DNA from: Virgibacillus sp. NKC19-16 | Lineage (GTDB): Bacteria; Bacillota; Bacilli; Bacillales; Amphibacillaceae | DNA length: 64,000 nucleotides | Assembly (NCBI RefSeq): GCF_021560035.1 | Contig: NZ_CP074373.1 | Coordinates: 740,001-804,000 of the forward strand | Reading direction: 5' to 3' | In this document: piece by piece, positions 55,474-64,000 of the stretch | Numbering within the stretch: the first letter of the stretch is position 1 | Layout: the number at the start of each line of letters is the position of its first letter | The notes under the pieces: generated by a model | The model's database searches: none | What the model was told of the DNA's origin: nothing | Seen by the model: only the letters and a program-made list of their open reading frames with translations | Translations under genes and position numbers: made by a program

Positions 55474-57498
55474 ATGACAAACGAAGATAAGAATAAAAAG
55501 CAAAAACAGCTGGATCAAGACCGAGTAAAAGATCAGGATCAAGCATTAACAACCAATCAAGGATTAAAAATGGCGGAAGACGAATTTTCCTTGAAGGCAG
55601 GTGAGCGAGGATCAACACTTTTAGAAGATTTTCATTTCCGAGAAAAAATGACTCATTTTGACCATGAGCGCATTCCTGAACGTGTGGTACATGCCAGAGG
55701 ATACGGAGCTCATGGTGAATTCGAGTTATATGAATCATTGGCTCCTTTCACGAAGGCGAATTTTCTAACGGAAACAGGTAAAAAAACACCTGTTTTTGTA
55801 CGATTTTCTACGGTTCAAGGTTCACGTGGATCTTTTGAATTAGCTCGGGACGTACGGGGATTTGCAACCAAATTTTATACAGATGAAGGAAACTTTGACC
55901 TTGTCGGCAATAATATGCCTGTTTTCTTTATGCAAGATGGCATTAAATTTCCTGACTTTGTACATGCGGTAAAGCCGGAACCTCATCATGAGATGCCACA
56001 GGCTGCGACAGCGCATGATACATTTTGGGATTGGATCGCCAATAATCAGGAATCTGCACATATGGTAATGTGGGCCATGTCTGATCGGGCGATCCCAAGA
56101 AGCTACCGAATGATGGAGGGATTTGGGGTCCATACATTCCGGCTGGTGAACGAACAGGGGCAAGCTTTTTTTGTCAAATTCCACTGGAAACCTGTTCTCG
56201 GCGTCCATTCTGTGATTTGGGATGAGGCACAGAAAATTAATGGGGATGACCCGGACTTTCATCGCCGTGATTTGTACGAATCTATTGAACAGGGAAATCA
56301 TCCAGAATTTGAGTTAGGGGTCCAAATCATCAATGAAGAAGATGAATTTAGTTTTGATTTTGACATTTTAGATCCAACGAAAATTTGGCCTGAGGAAGAT
56401 GTGCCTGTAAAAATTATTGGAAAAATGACCCTGAATCGCAATGTTGATAACGTTTTTGCAGAAACGGAGCAAGTTGCATTCCACCCAGGAAGTGTTGTTC
56501 CAGGAATCGACTTTTCTAATGATCCGCTCTTGCAGGCACGTCTGTTTTCTTATACAGATACACAGCTTATTCGACTTGGAGGGCCAAATTTCCATGAACT
56601 GCCGATTAATCGACCGGTTTGTCCATTCCACAATAATCAGCGTGATGGATATGGACGTAAGACAATAAACGTGGGGCAGGTGAGTTATCATAAAAATTCA
56701 CTTGCCAATAATACACCGAAGCCTGTCAGTGAGGAAGAAGGTGGATTTAGTCATTATCAGGGAAAAGTAGAGGGCCGCAAAGTCCGCGCACGGAGTGAGA
56801 GCTTTACAGATCATTTCTCGCAGGCAATTTTGTTTTGGAATAGTATGAGCGATGTGGAGAAACAGCATATTATCAATGCATTCAGCTTTGAACTTGGAAA
56901 ATGCAAAGAAATGACTATTCGTGAACAAGTATTAGAGATGTATTCGAATGTGAGCCATGAACTGGTATCCAGTGTCGCACAAAATTTAGGTATGCAAGCA
57001 CCAAAGAAAAAAGAGATTACGTATACGAAATCATCACCAGCATTAAGCCAAGCAAATACAACTTATAAAACAGATACGCGCACAGTAGGGGTTATTGCTG
57101 CAGATGGCTTTCCAGAAGAGCTGCACAGAGTAATAAATGAACTGAAACAAGCAAATATCATCCCTCAGATTGTCAGTGATCACCAAGGCAGGATTCAAGG
57201 TAAAGACGGATCAGAGCTGACGGTTGATGATACATTTCAAACATCAGACTCTGTCCTATTTGATTCAATTCTAATCACAAATAAGGAAGGGAAAACATCC
57301 TTGTTCAGTAAAGAAGCACCTTATTTTGTGAAAGAAGCTTTTCTTCATTATAAACCAACTGGTGCAATCAAAGAAGGGACAAATATCATCCAAGACTTAC
57401 AGATTTCTGGTGAATCTGGTGTTGTGAAAGATGATAGCAAACAATTTATTGAAGCGATTCGTAAAGCAAGATTCTGGGACCGCTCGGGAAAGAAATAA
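55474..57498 (+). CDS. katE: Large-subunit (clade 2) heme catalase
   Basis: 674 aa. Distal His in RVVHARGYGAHGEFE (about residue 71), Asn in GNNMPVFFMQDG, proximal Tyr in ARLFSYTDTQLIRLG. C-terminal flavodoxin/DJ-1-like domain (about 530-674, RTVGVIAADGFPEELH) typical of HPII-type enzymes. ATG 55474 after GGAGAGGAG. Terminator hairpin after. Degrades H2O2; sporulation or general stress expression is common for this clade. Confidence 0.95.
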   Translation: MTNEDKNKKQKQLDQDRVKDQDQALTTNQGLKMAEDEFSLKAGERGSTLLEDFHFREKMTHFDHERIPERVVHARGYGAHGEFELYESLAPFTKANFLTETGKKTPVFVRFSTVQGSRGSFELARDVRGFATKFYTDEGNFDLVGNNMPVFFMQDGIKFPDFVHAVKPEPHHEMPQAATAHDTFWDWIANNQESAHMVMWAMSDRAIPRSYRMMEGFGVHTFRLVNEQGQAFFVKFHWKPVLGVHSVIWDEAQKINGDDPDFHRRDLYESIEQGNHPEFELGVQIINEEDEFSFDFDILDPTKIWPEEDVPVKIIGKMTLNRNVDNVFAETEQVAFHPGSVVPGIDFSNDPLLQARLFSYTDTQLIRLGGPNFHELPINRPVCPFHNNQRDGYGRKTINVGQVSYHKNSLANNTPKPVSEEEGGFSHYQGKVEGRKVRARSESFTDHFSQAILFWNSMSDVEKQHIINAFSFELGKCKEMTIREQVLEMYSNVSHELVSSVAQNLGMQAPKKKEITYTKSSPALSQANTTYKTDTRTVGVIAADGFPEELHRVINELKQANIIPQIVSDHQGRIQGKDGSELTVDDTFQTSDSVLFDSILITNKEGKTSLFSKEAPYFVKEAFLHYKPTGAIKEGTNIIQDLQISGESGVVKDDSKQFIEAIRKARFWDRSGKK

Positions 57499-57511
57499 GT
57501 AAAATGACCTG

Positions 57512-57537
57512 TTGTGACTTTTAAAAAGTCACAACAA
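57512..57537 (+). terminator. Hairpin after katE
   Basis: GTTGTGACTTTT-a-AAAAGTCACAAC, strong stem without long T-run. Confidence 0.65.
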
Positions 57538-57644
57538 AGTAACTAAAAAAATGTTTATCAATAAAGAGATACAAATCGTTGTGTTGGCTCGGTGTATGTA
57601 ATAAAAAATGCAGTAATGAATATAAGAGCAGGAGTTTGGTATAA

Positions 57645-57660
57645 GGGCGGCATGATGTAA
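57645..57660. other. Attachment site copy 3
   Basis: GGGCGGCATGATGTAA, identical to the groEL end. Right boundary of island 2 and left boundary of island 3. Followed by AAAACCTCACATTAACCTCACAT (57724-57746), a direct repeat likely used as arm-type site. Confidence 0.85.
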
Positions 57661-57748
57661 TAGTCGCTCAATAAATATTGTCCAATCAATGATTTTAAGG
57701 GTTATAAGGGCGCTTAAATCCTTAAAACCTCACATTAACCTCACATTT

Positions 57749-57990
57749 TTATAAATTTATGTTTGAAAGGGTGTTTTCGTAAAAGTTACTAACCTTTACG
57801 AAAACACCCTTTTTCATTTTTTTGGTCATATGAGTGTAGATTTTCAATTTCGTTTGCGGGTCGTCGTGTCCTGCCCCTTCCATAACCGTTAACCGTTGCA
57901 AGATCAACACCAGCTTCAGCAAGCATGCTTATATGAGTATGTCGAAAGATGTGGTGTCGCTTTCTTTTCAATGTTTGTGTATTCCAACAG
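57749..57990 (-). pseudogene. Integrase C-terminal fragment of island 3
   Basis: HHIFRHTHISMLAEAGVDLA carries the HxxR motif; the frame then shifts and continues VMEGAGHDDPQTKLKIYTHM with second His and nucleophilic Tyr, ending KVSNFYENTLSNINL at 57749. Related to the fragments at 9926 and 35008. The 3' part again forms a terminator hairpin. Confidence 0.85.
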
Positions 57991-58518
57991 TCTAGCCATT
58001 CGGGTCACAAACTCATTAAATCACATTACAGGCGTCAGAAAAAGATCAAAATAAAATATCGAAGTGAACTAGAGCATGATGGCAACGTTGTTTTTTGCCG
58101 GGCAAATGGATATACATGGTCGAATGTAATGCGCTTTCCAGAGTTTTCGTCGATTTTATTTTCATCAATTGTTCGGACGGCGTCTTGTACACGCTTTTTG
58201 GCTTCTCATTGTGTCTTAGCTCGTCGGGTTATGTTAAGATCTAGCTTATTAAATAATCTTTGAGAAATGAGCACGATGATTAGAAATTAACAGTAGAAAA
58301 TGATCAAATTGTTTTATAAAAATTTTATATGATTTCACGAATGGAGAGTCCGTTTTGATCAATCTTTATTTTAAAGCTACAGATGGACAGCATGTTTGCT
58401 GCAAAAGGCATACCCAAATGAATTTTATGAATTAAATTTTGTGAAAGCATACAAAATATCTAGTTTCCTTTATAATGGGGACAGGATATTTTTATACATA
58501 AAGACTGGACGGTGGAAT
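57991..58518. other. Region without intact gene
   Basis: About 530 bases between the integrase relic and the response regulator. An open frame at 57949-58263 crosses the integrase relic and shows no family feature. The promoter of the downstream two-component genes must be near 58480 (TATAAT at 58470). Confidence 0.4.
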
Positions 58519-59196
58519 ATGTCAAAAATTTTTATAATCGAAGATGATATGCCACTTTTTAATGAGCTTAAGGCAAGGCTGGAAGAATGGGATTACAGTG
58601 TGCACGGGGTCACTGACTTTGGAAATATATTAAATGATTTTATCAATATTGAACCGGATTTGGTCATTATCGATATTACGCTGCCCAAATACGATGGTTT
58701 TTACTGGTGTCGACGTATCCGGGATATTTCAAGCCTCCCAATCATCTTTCTGTCATCCAGGAACCATCCGACAGATATGGTGATGAGTATGCAGATGGGC
58801 AGTGACGATTATATTCAGAAACCCTTTAATTTTGATGTGCTCGTTGCGAAAGTGCAGGCATTGCTGAGACGTGTCTATCAGTATCAGAATCAGGATATTG
58901 ACGTTGTTAGATTCAGGGATGCAGTGTTTGACTTTAAAAAGCTGACCGTCATGAGAAATGACGACGAAATTCATCTGACCAAAAATGAATCATTCATATT
59001 ATCTGTCCTGATCCATGACATCAATCAGGCAGTAACGAGGGGAGCGCTCATTGAACAACTGTGGGATGATTCCAGATTCATTAGCGACAACACACTGACT
59101 GTGAATGTGACCAGGATCAGGAAGAAGCTTGAAGGTATAGGTCTGAAAGATGCAATCATTACCAAAACAGGCCTCGGTTATATGCTTAAGGAGTGA
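58519..59196 (+). CDS. yxdJ: BceR/YxdJ-like response regulator
   Basis: 225 aa OmpR type. Receiver: FIIEDDMPLF, Asp in LVIIDITLPKYDGF, Lys in YIQKPFN. Effector: VNVTRIRKKLEGIG and TGLGYMLKE. ATG 58519 after GGACGGTGG; the frame to 58396 is not used. First gene of an antimicrobial-peptide sensing module. G+C seems higher than in neighbours. Confidence 0.9.
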   Translation: MSKIFIIEDDMPLFNELKARLEEWDYSVHGVTDFGNILNDFINIEPDLVIIDITLPKYDGFYWCRRIRDISSLPIIFLSSRNHPTDMVMSMQMGSDDYIQKPFNFDVLVAKVQALLRRVYQYQNQDIDVVRFRDAVFDFKKLTVMRNDDEIHLTKNESFILSVLIHDINQAVTRGALIEQLWDDSRFISDNTLTVNVTRIRKKLEGIGLKDAIITKTGLGYMLKE

Positions 59197-59201
59197 GGTT
59201 C

Positions 59202-60194
59202 ATGTATATCAGACAAACGGTGCCATGGATGATTCTTTTTATCGTGTTTAATCTTTCAATCCTATTACTCGGGATTTTGGATACTGAAATCCCCATCCTC
59301 TCCGTGATATATATCTTTATCATCAATACGGTTATTTTGTCTTTATTCCTTATGTGGGACTTTTTCAGGGGCAGAAACTACAGGTTGGAGTTAATGAATA
59401 TTGAAAGAATTGATGAAACGGACAGTCTGCCGGCTCCTGCGACTCCTTATCAGAAAAGGCTGGATGCTCAACTGTCAGTTATGAAGAAATTTCACAATGA
59501 CATGCTGGAAAGTGAAACCAAAAAGACAGAAGAAAATCTGGATGAACTGACAAGATGGATACACGATATGAAAATGCCGATGACCACGATGAAATTGAAG
59601 ATAGATGATCTGGATGAAAAGGAAAGGTCAGGGATGGAAGAGGAATGGCTCAGGCTGGATGCCGCGCTGAATGAAATGCTTTATGAGAAAAGACTCACGA
59701 ACATCAGCAACGATCTATATATTGAAAGTGTTGAGATTGAAAATGTCATTTCAAATACGATCAGAAAATTGAGGGCAATCTGTATTGAAAAAGGGATCGG
59801 GTTCGATATGGATCTGCATGTCACCCAAATAGAGACAGATTTGAAGTGGTTCTCTTTTATGGTGGATCAGATCATCGGCAACAGCGTCAAATACTCTGGG
59901 GACAGCGACATTACAATATCCAGCTATTTGAGGGAAGGATGGCCGGAGCTTGAAATATCAGACGCCGGAAGAGGGATCAGAGCTGAAGATATTCCAAGGA
60001 TATTTGAAGCAGGTTTTACTTCCACCAGTGACCATGGAGACAGGGAAGCAACGGGTATGGGGATGTATCTTACGAAAGAAGTGGCGGACGCAATGGACAT
60101 CGTGATAGATGTTAAATCCCGATACGGGGAGGGAACCACAACAATTCTTACATTCCCTAAAAAGAATAAATTTCAGGAGATGAAGACCATGTGA
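59202..60194 (+). CDS. yxdK: BceS/YxdK-like intramembrane-sensing histidine kinase
   Basis: 330 aa. Two adjacent TMs (about 7-27 and 32-52) with almost no extracellular loop, as in BceS kinases that sense through the ABC permease. DHp WIHDMKMPMTTMKLKIDD (phosphoacceptor His), HATPase QIIGNSVKYSG, ISDAGRGI, ATGMGMYLTKEVA. ATG 59202 follows GGAGTGAGG. Confidence 0.9.
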   Translation: MYIRQTVPWMILFIVFNLSILLLGILDTEIPILSVIYIFIINTVILSLFLMWDFFRGRNYRLELMNIERIDETDSLPAPATPYQKRLDAQLSVMKKFHNDMLESETKKTEENLDELTRWIHDMKMPMTTMKLKIDDLDEKERSGMEEEWLRLDAALNEMLYEKRLTNISNDLYIESVEIENVISNTIRKLRAICIEKGIGFDMDLHVTQIETDLKWFSFMVDQIIGNSVKYSGDSDITISSYLREGWPELEISDAGRGIRAEDIPRIFEAGFTSTSDHGDREATGMGMYLTKEVADAMDIVIDVKSRYGEGTTTILTFPKKNKFQEMKTM

Positions 60195-60213
60195 CAAAAA
60201 TGTCACATGGTCT
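60184..60213 (+). terminator. Inverted repeat at the kinase 3' end
   Basis: AGACCATGTGACA-aaaa-TGTCACATGGTCT, perfect 13-bp stem spanning the kinase stop. No T-run; may lower or control readthrough into the ABC genes. Confidence 0.5.
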
Positions 60214-60294
60214 TGTGCATATGTCACAAGAATCAAAGGAAATAGAAGAATCAAAGGAGTAAGATAAGGATATAACAACAACGGAGGTATCGTT

Positions 60295-61053
60295 ATGATT
60301 CTTGAAGCAAAAGATATTAAAAAATCATATGGCAACAGACTGAACAGAACTGAAGTGTTAAAAGGAATTGATCTCAATATTGAACAGGGAGAATTCGTTT
60401 CGATTATGGGCGCATCCGGTTCAGGGAAAACGACATTGCTGAATGTGCTGAGCTCCATCGACAGAGTGACAAACGGTCATATTTTTATGGAAGGACAGGA
60501 TATTACAAATCTAAAAGATAAAAAGCTTGCCGATTTCAGGAAGAATGATCTCGGTTTTATGTTCCAAGAATATAATCTGCTCGACACGTTGACTGTAAAA
60601 GAAAATATATTACTACCGCTTTCAATCAGAAATATGAAGAAGGCGGATGTTGAAAAACAATTTGAACTCGTTGCAGGTGAGCTTGGAATATACGATTTAA
60701 AGGGTAAATATCCGAGTGAAATTTCCGGCGGGCAGCAGCAGCGTACAAGTGCCGCAAGAGCATTCATCCATCAGCCGAAAATCATATTTGCCGACGAGCC
60801 GACAGGGGCGCTGGATTCCAAATCCGCCAGCAACCTGCTCAGAAAACTGCAGCAGTTGAACAGCATAAGTAACTCAACAATTATGATGGTGACCCATGAC
60901 GCCACTGCTGCGAGTTACTCGGGCAGGGTCATTTTCCTGAAGGACGGTCTTGTCTATTCAATGCTCAGAAAAGGTGAGCGTTCGCAGGAAGACTATTACA
61001 AGGAAATCATGAATACCCAGAGTGTGCTTGGTGGTGTCGGCGTTGAGTCTTAA
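60295..61053 (+). CDS. yxdL: BceA/YxdL-like ABC transporter ATPase
   Basis: 252 aa. Walker [14 protein letters not shown]-loop [12 protein letters not shown], signature [15 protein letters not shown], Walker [14 protein letters not shown]-loop VTHDATAA. Removes or senses peptide antibiotics with the permease below. GGAGG before ATG; overlaps the permease by 11 bases. Confidence 0.94.
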   Translation: MILEAKDIKKSYGNRLNRTEVLKGIDLNIEQGEFVSIMGASGSGKTTLLNVLSSIDRVTNGHIFMEGQDITNLKDKKLADFRKNDLGFMFQEYNLLDTLTVKENILLPLSIRNMKKADVEKQFELVAGELGIYDLKGKYPSEISGGQQQRTSAARAFIHQPKIIFADEPTGALDSKSASNLLRKLQQLNSISNSTIMMVTHDATAASYSGRVIFLKDGLVYSMLRKGERSQEDYYKEIMNTQSVLGGVGVES

Positions 61054-62965
61054 CTCCATAATTCTGAAAAACTTCTTCAAGAACCTGAAGAACTATACGT
61101 TGTATATATTTGCCCTTGTATTCGGTGTTGTACTCTATTTCTCATTAGTACTTATGTCTCAGGATGAGAGTGCTGCAAAAGAATTGACATCCAGTGACTT
61201 GAGGACCTCCGGATTTATCGTCGGGTCAGTGCTGTTGGTTGTCATCATCGTTACGTTCGTCATGTTTGCCAACTCAATTTTCCTGAAAAGAAGAAACAGG
61301 GAGCTTGCACTGTTTCAGCTGATCGGGCTGACGCGCGGGAAAATATTCAGGATACTTATATTGGAAAATGCGGTCATTTATTTTGGCAGCCTGATTATCG
61401 GTATTGCTTTTGGATTTCTGGTGTCCCGTATCCTGCTCATGATCTTACTCAGGATGATGCAGATAGAACTTTCTGTAGGGATGAGCTTTTCAATGGAAGC
61501 GGTCATCCAGACGGCCATACTATTCGTATTCATATTTGCGCTGTTGATGGCACAGAACTTCATCTTTTTGAAACGAACACGTCTCATTAAAATGCTTACG
61601 CTTGACCAATCCAGTGAATCAAACTACAGAGGGTTGGGAGCAGGTACTGTAATACTTGGCATTCTGGGTCTGGCGATGATCATTTCAGGTTACTGGCTGT
61701 CAGCCAACATGCTTGATTTCGGGGCTCTATTCTTCCTGTTGATGTTTGGGGTCCTTTTCCTGACCATCGCCGGTACTTATATTACATTTAAGTTTTCTGT
61801 CGCATTCGTTCTGAATATGATCAGAAAATCCAAAAATGGTCACGTTAATGTGAATGATGTTCTGTCGCTTACCAGCATCATGTTCAAGATGAAGTCCAAT
61901 GCATTCCTACTAACTCTAATCAGTGTGATCAGTGCACTCAGTATGGGGATGATGTCACTTTCATATATCTCTTATTACTCAGTGGGACAGTCTGTCGATA
62001 CTTCTGTTCCAAATGATTACATTTTTTATGAAGAAGGGGATATGCAGTTCTACAGTGATCTGCTGGATGACAATGGCATTGAACATGAAACAGTGAATAT
62101 CCCGACCATTACCTATGATGCGAAAGGTGAGGCCATCACGGTAGATATGGAAACGCCGGAAGGGATGAGTTCTGAATTATATCTGAGTATTGTAAGTGAA
62201 GAAAATGTCGATGGATTTGAAGTCGGTGAAAATGAACTGGTCATTACAGGGATTCCGTACTTTATGGATTCATACATTGACTTCAACCTGAACCATCCTG
62301 TGACGCTGGTTGATGATGATTATGAACATACACTTGAGCTGGTGGATACAGACGAGGATGCTATACTGCCGTCCCATGTCAGTTTTGGTTCCCCTCAGGC
62401 AGTGGTTTCCAGTGAGGTGTACAGCACACTCGAAGACAACCATAACTATGACGAAGAAACAGCGCAGCCCCAGGAAAGTTTTGCGATTGATATTACCGGG
62501 GAAGACAGTCAGGCAATTTTCGAAATGATGGATGAAGAAAACAATCCAGCATTCGAATCGAAAATCAATCAGTATACCAATCAGATACAGGGCTCAGGGA
62601 TGCTGATGTTTGTCATCGGATTTGTCGGATTTGCATTCCTGCTGACATCCGGATGTATCCTCTACTTCAAGCAGATTGGGGAAAGTGAAGACGAGAAGGG
62701 CAGCTATAATGTCCTGAGGAAACTTGGTTTCTCTGAAAATGAAATTGTAAAGGGTCTTACAATCAAGATGGTTGTCACATTTGGTGTACCATTGCTTATC
62801 GGCCTGCTGCACACATATTTCGCAGTTAATGCCGGATGGTTTTTATTCGGCAGTGAAATGTGGACACCGATGCTGACTGTAATGGGTGCATATATTATTT
62901 TATATTCAGTATTCGCGCTTATATCACTGATGTACTATAAGAAAGTGGTTAAAGAAAGTATGTAA
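61043..62965 (+). CDS. yxdM: BceB/YxdM-like ABC transporter permease
   Basis: About 640 aa FtsX type: ten TMs and a large extracellular domain (about 305-525) between TM7 and TM8, the hallmark of BceB sensors. [20 protein letters not shown] and [20 protein letters not shown] are the typical cytoplasmic FtsX segments. TTG 61043 after GGTGGTG is the likely start; the frame to 61022 lies in the ATPase end. Confidence 0.92.
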   Translation: MSLNSIILKNFFKNLKNYTLYIFALVFGVVLYFSLVLMSQDESAAKELTSSDLRTSGFIVGSVLLVVIIVTFVMFANSIFLKRRNRELALFQLIGLTRGKIFRILILENAVIYFGSLIIGIAFGFLVSRILLMILLRMMQIELSVGMSFSMEAVIQTAILFVFIFALLMAQNFIFLKRTRLIKMLTLDQSSESNYRGLGAGTVILGILGLAMIISGYWLSANMLDFGALFFLLMFGVLFLTIAGTYITFKFSVAFVLNMIRKSKNGHVNVNDVLSLTSIMFKMKSNAFLLTLISVISALSMGMMSLSYISYYSVGQSVDTSVPNDYIFYEEGDMQFYSDLLDDNGIEHETVNIPTITYDAKGEAITVDMETPEGMSSELYLSIVSEENVDGFEVGENELVITGIPYFMDSYIDFNLNHPVTLVDDDYEHTLELVDTDEDAILPSHVSFGSPQAVVSSEVYSTLEDNHNYDEETAQPQESFAIDITGEDSQAIFEMMDEENNPAFESKINQYTNQIQGSGMLMFVIGFVGFAFLLTSGCILYFKQIGESEDEKGSYNVLRKLGFSENEIVKGLTIKMVVTFGVPLLIGLLHTYFAVNAGWFLFGSEMWTPMLTVMGAYIILYSVFALISLMYYKKVVKESM

Positions 62966-63336
62966 AGTAAAATTGCTCCGTTTCATTTGAATGGTGAGCG
63001 GAGCAATGTTTTACTTTTGACTTCACTGAATAGCGGTCTATATTATCCTCCATTATAGAAAGACTGTCGTCCGTTTCAAGTATGACTGCTCGGACAACGG
63101 ATAAGTCGCCACTTCCGTTGGAATGGATGGCTTGCTTGCTTGACTTCAGTCCCATCCATTTAAAATGCACTCAAAAAAGTATGAAAAAAGATTTATCTGT
63201 GCATTTGAAATAAAGTCGCGACGTTAGTAAAAAAAGATACGATGTTTGTAAAATAGTTGCGAAGATCAAGATGCAAAATTTGTTCTGAAAATCTTTTGAA
63301 ATTAGGTTCAAACATAATATACGAGGGAGGTAAAAA
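62966..63336. other. Intergenic region with possible IS end
   Basis: TTTGAAATAAAGTCGCGACG then TTAGTAAAAAAG (63206) and TACGATGTTTGTAAAATAG (63238) are repeated motifs, similar to TTTAAAATAAAGTTGCGATG at 46522. They may be IS21-type terminal repeats of a lost element. No gene recognised on either strand. Confidence 0.4.
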
Positions 63337-63669
63337 ATGAGAAAGGTAATTATTTTTATTCTAGTAACTTTATTTGTTGTGGGCATACCTATGGGTATTT
63401 ATTTTTCTTTGCCAGAAATGACGCAGACCAATCTTAACCCTTTTATTGAAGAAGAATATTGGTATGTGCAGGTAGATGAAGAAGGAATAATTGGACAAGA
63501 ACGGAAATCAGTTAATTATGAACTCCCTGCTGTAAATGAGGAAGGGGAACAAAAAGACATTGAATTTACGGCACTTAGTGAATTAAGGGAAGGGGCATAT
63601 ATACAATTAACCGTGGAGAATGAATTTGTTACTACGTATGAAGAGGTTGATGAAGATGATTTGCCATGA
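63337..63669 (+). CDS. yxeA: YxeA-family exported protein
   Basis: 110 aa with N-terminal signal/anchor (RKVIIFILVTLFVVGIPMGI) then NPFIEEEYWYVQVDEEG and EFTALSELREGAYIQLTVEN, matching YxeA (DUF1093). In B. subtilis yxeA follows yxdJKLM, the same order as here. GGGAGG before ATG. Function unknown. Confidence 0.85.
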   Translation: MRKVIIFILVTLFVVGIPMGIYFSLPEMTQTNLNPFIEEEYWYVQVDEEGIIGQERKSVNYELPAVNEEGEQKDIEFTALSELREGAYIQLTVENEFVTTYEEVDEDDLP

Positions 63670-63841
63670 AAAGAAAATAAATCATCAAACTTTATTTCAA
63701 AGATACAACAAAAATATTTCAAAATTTAAAGTGGTTTATCAAATATATCATTTTCTTAAAATTCCTATAAATATATTGAAATTATAAATAAAAAATGAGA
63801 TTATGTGGTTGTTAAAAAGTGGAAATGGAGGTTAATTTGTT

Positions 63842-64000
63842 ATGAAAAAGAAATGGTTAGTAGCAATACCCGCGATTGCACTTGTGGTTGCGTCACTTCC
63901 CTTTCAACCCGCAGACGCAGTTGCAGATGCAGCCTCAGAAAATGAATCGGTTCAACATTCAGAATCAGAGATACCAGCAGGATATGAAGTGATATTAAAT
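63842..64000 (+). CDS. Exported protein, 3' end outside window
   Basis: 53 codons visible. MKKKWLVAIPAIALVVASLP ends a clear signal peptide with probable cleavage after PADA. Mature part starts VADAASENESVQHSES. GGAGG upstream. Too short to identify. Confidence 0.6.
   Translation, partial: MKKKWLVAIPAIALVVASLPFQPADAVADAASENESVQHSESEIPAGYEVILN

Noticed and set aside
57949-58263. Open frame of 104 aa on the + strand
   Set aside because: Begins antisense to the integrase relic, low-complexity composition, no start signal or family feature.

Overview
The window is a low-GC Gram-positive chromosome segment. Gene order tsaD, ABC-F (ydiF type), rex, ydiL/ydiK, groES-groEL follows the Bacillus subtilis pattern. 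Together with a CIRCE operator, a Rex box, spore-coat and DUF3231 relics and CsoR/ArsR-type regulators, this points to an endospore-forming Bacillaceae member (Oceanobacillus/Virgibacillus-like). The genus is an inference only.

Layout. 1-9862 is conserved core: tsaD (5' truncated by the window edge), a cluster of DnaA boxes, a RodA/FtsW-family gene, a CNNM/CBS transporter-like protein, ydiF, rex, ydiK-ydiL and groESL. From the last codons of groEL onward the sequence becomes accessory. A 16-bp sequence formed by the 3' end of groEL (9847-9862) recurs exactly at 34903-34918 and 57645-57660. After each copy, on the minus strand, lies the 3' end of a related tyrosine-recombinase gene (9926-9984, 35008-35290, 57749-57990). 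I read this as at least three integrative islands stacked at the groEL 3' end, all with broken integrases.

Island 1 (about 9863-34918) is a copper island: CopB-type P1B-3 ATPase, glutaredoxin-like protein, csoR-copA-copZ with CsoR boxes, a DsbD/CcdA-like membrane protein, a two-component system, a Cys-rich four-helix copper protein, multicopper oxidase, frameshifted resA with ccdA, CueP-like and YdhK-like lipoproteins, and a membrane-anchored cupredoxin. IS256 and IS21 elements, a putative type I toxin-antitoxin and a WYL-like/YolD pair complete it. Island 2 (about 34919-57660) carries arsenic and other stress functions: ArsR-controlled permease, arsR-arsB-arsC-arsD-arsA with an IscA-like protein and a CoA-disulfide-reductase/rhodanese, an SmtB-type repressor with a metallothionein, a fluoride riboswitch with two Fluc genes, an ECF41 sigma factor with an AhpD-like target, and a large catalase. 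It also contains an IS110 element plus a truncated copy, two group II introns (one without ORF) and small membrane-protein genes lying among short GGGCGC-type repeats. Island 3 (after 57660) begins with a peptide-antibiotic response module (two-component system, ABC transporter, YxeA) whose base composition looks higher in GC than its surroundings.

A recurrent feature of the accessory part is genes broken by one missing base, often in a homopolymer: resA twice, multicopper oxidase signal peptide, coat-like gene, arsenic permease, a lipoprotein, DUF3231. Either the islands are decaying or the assembly has indel errors; raw reads would decide.
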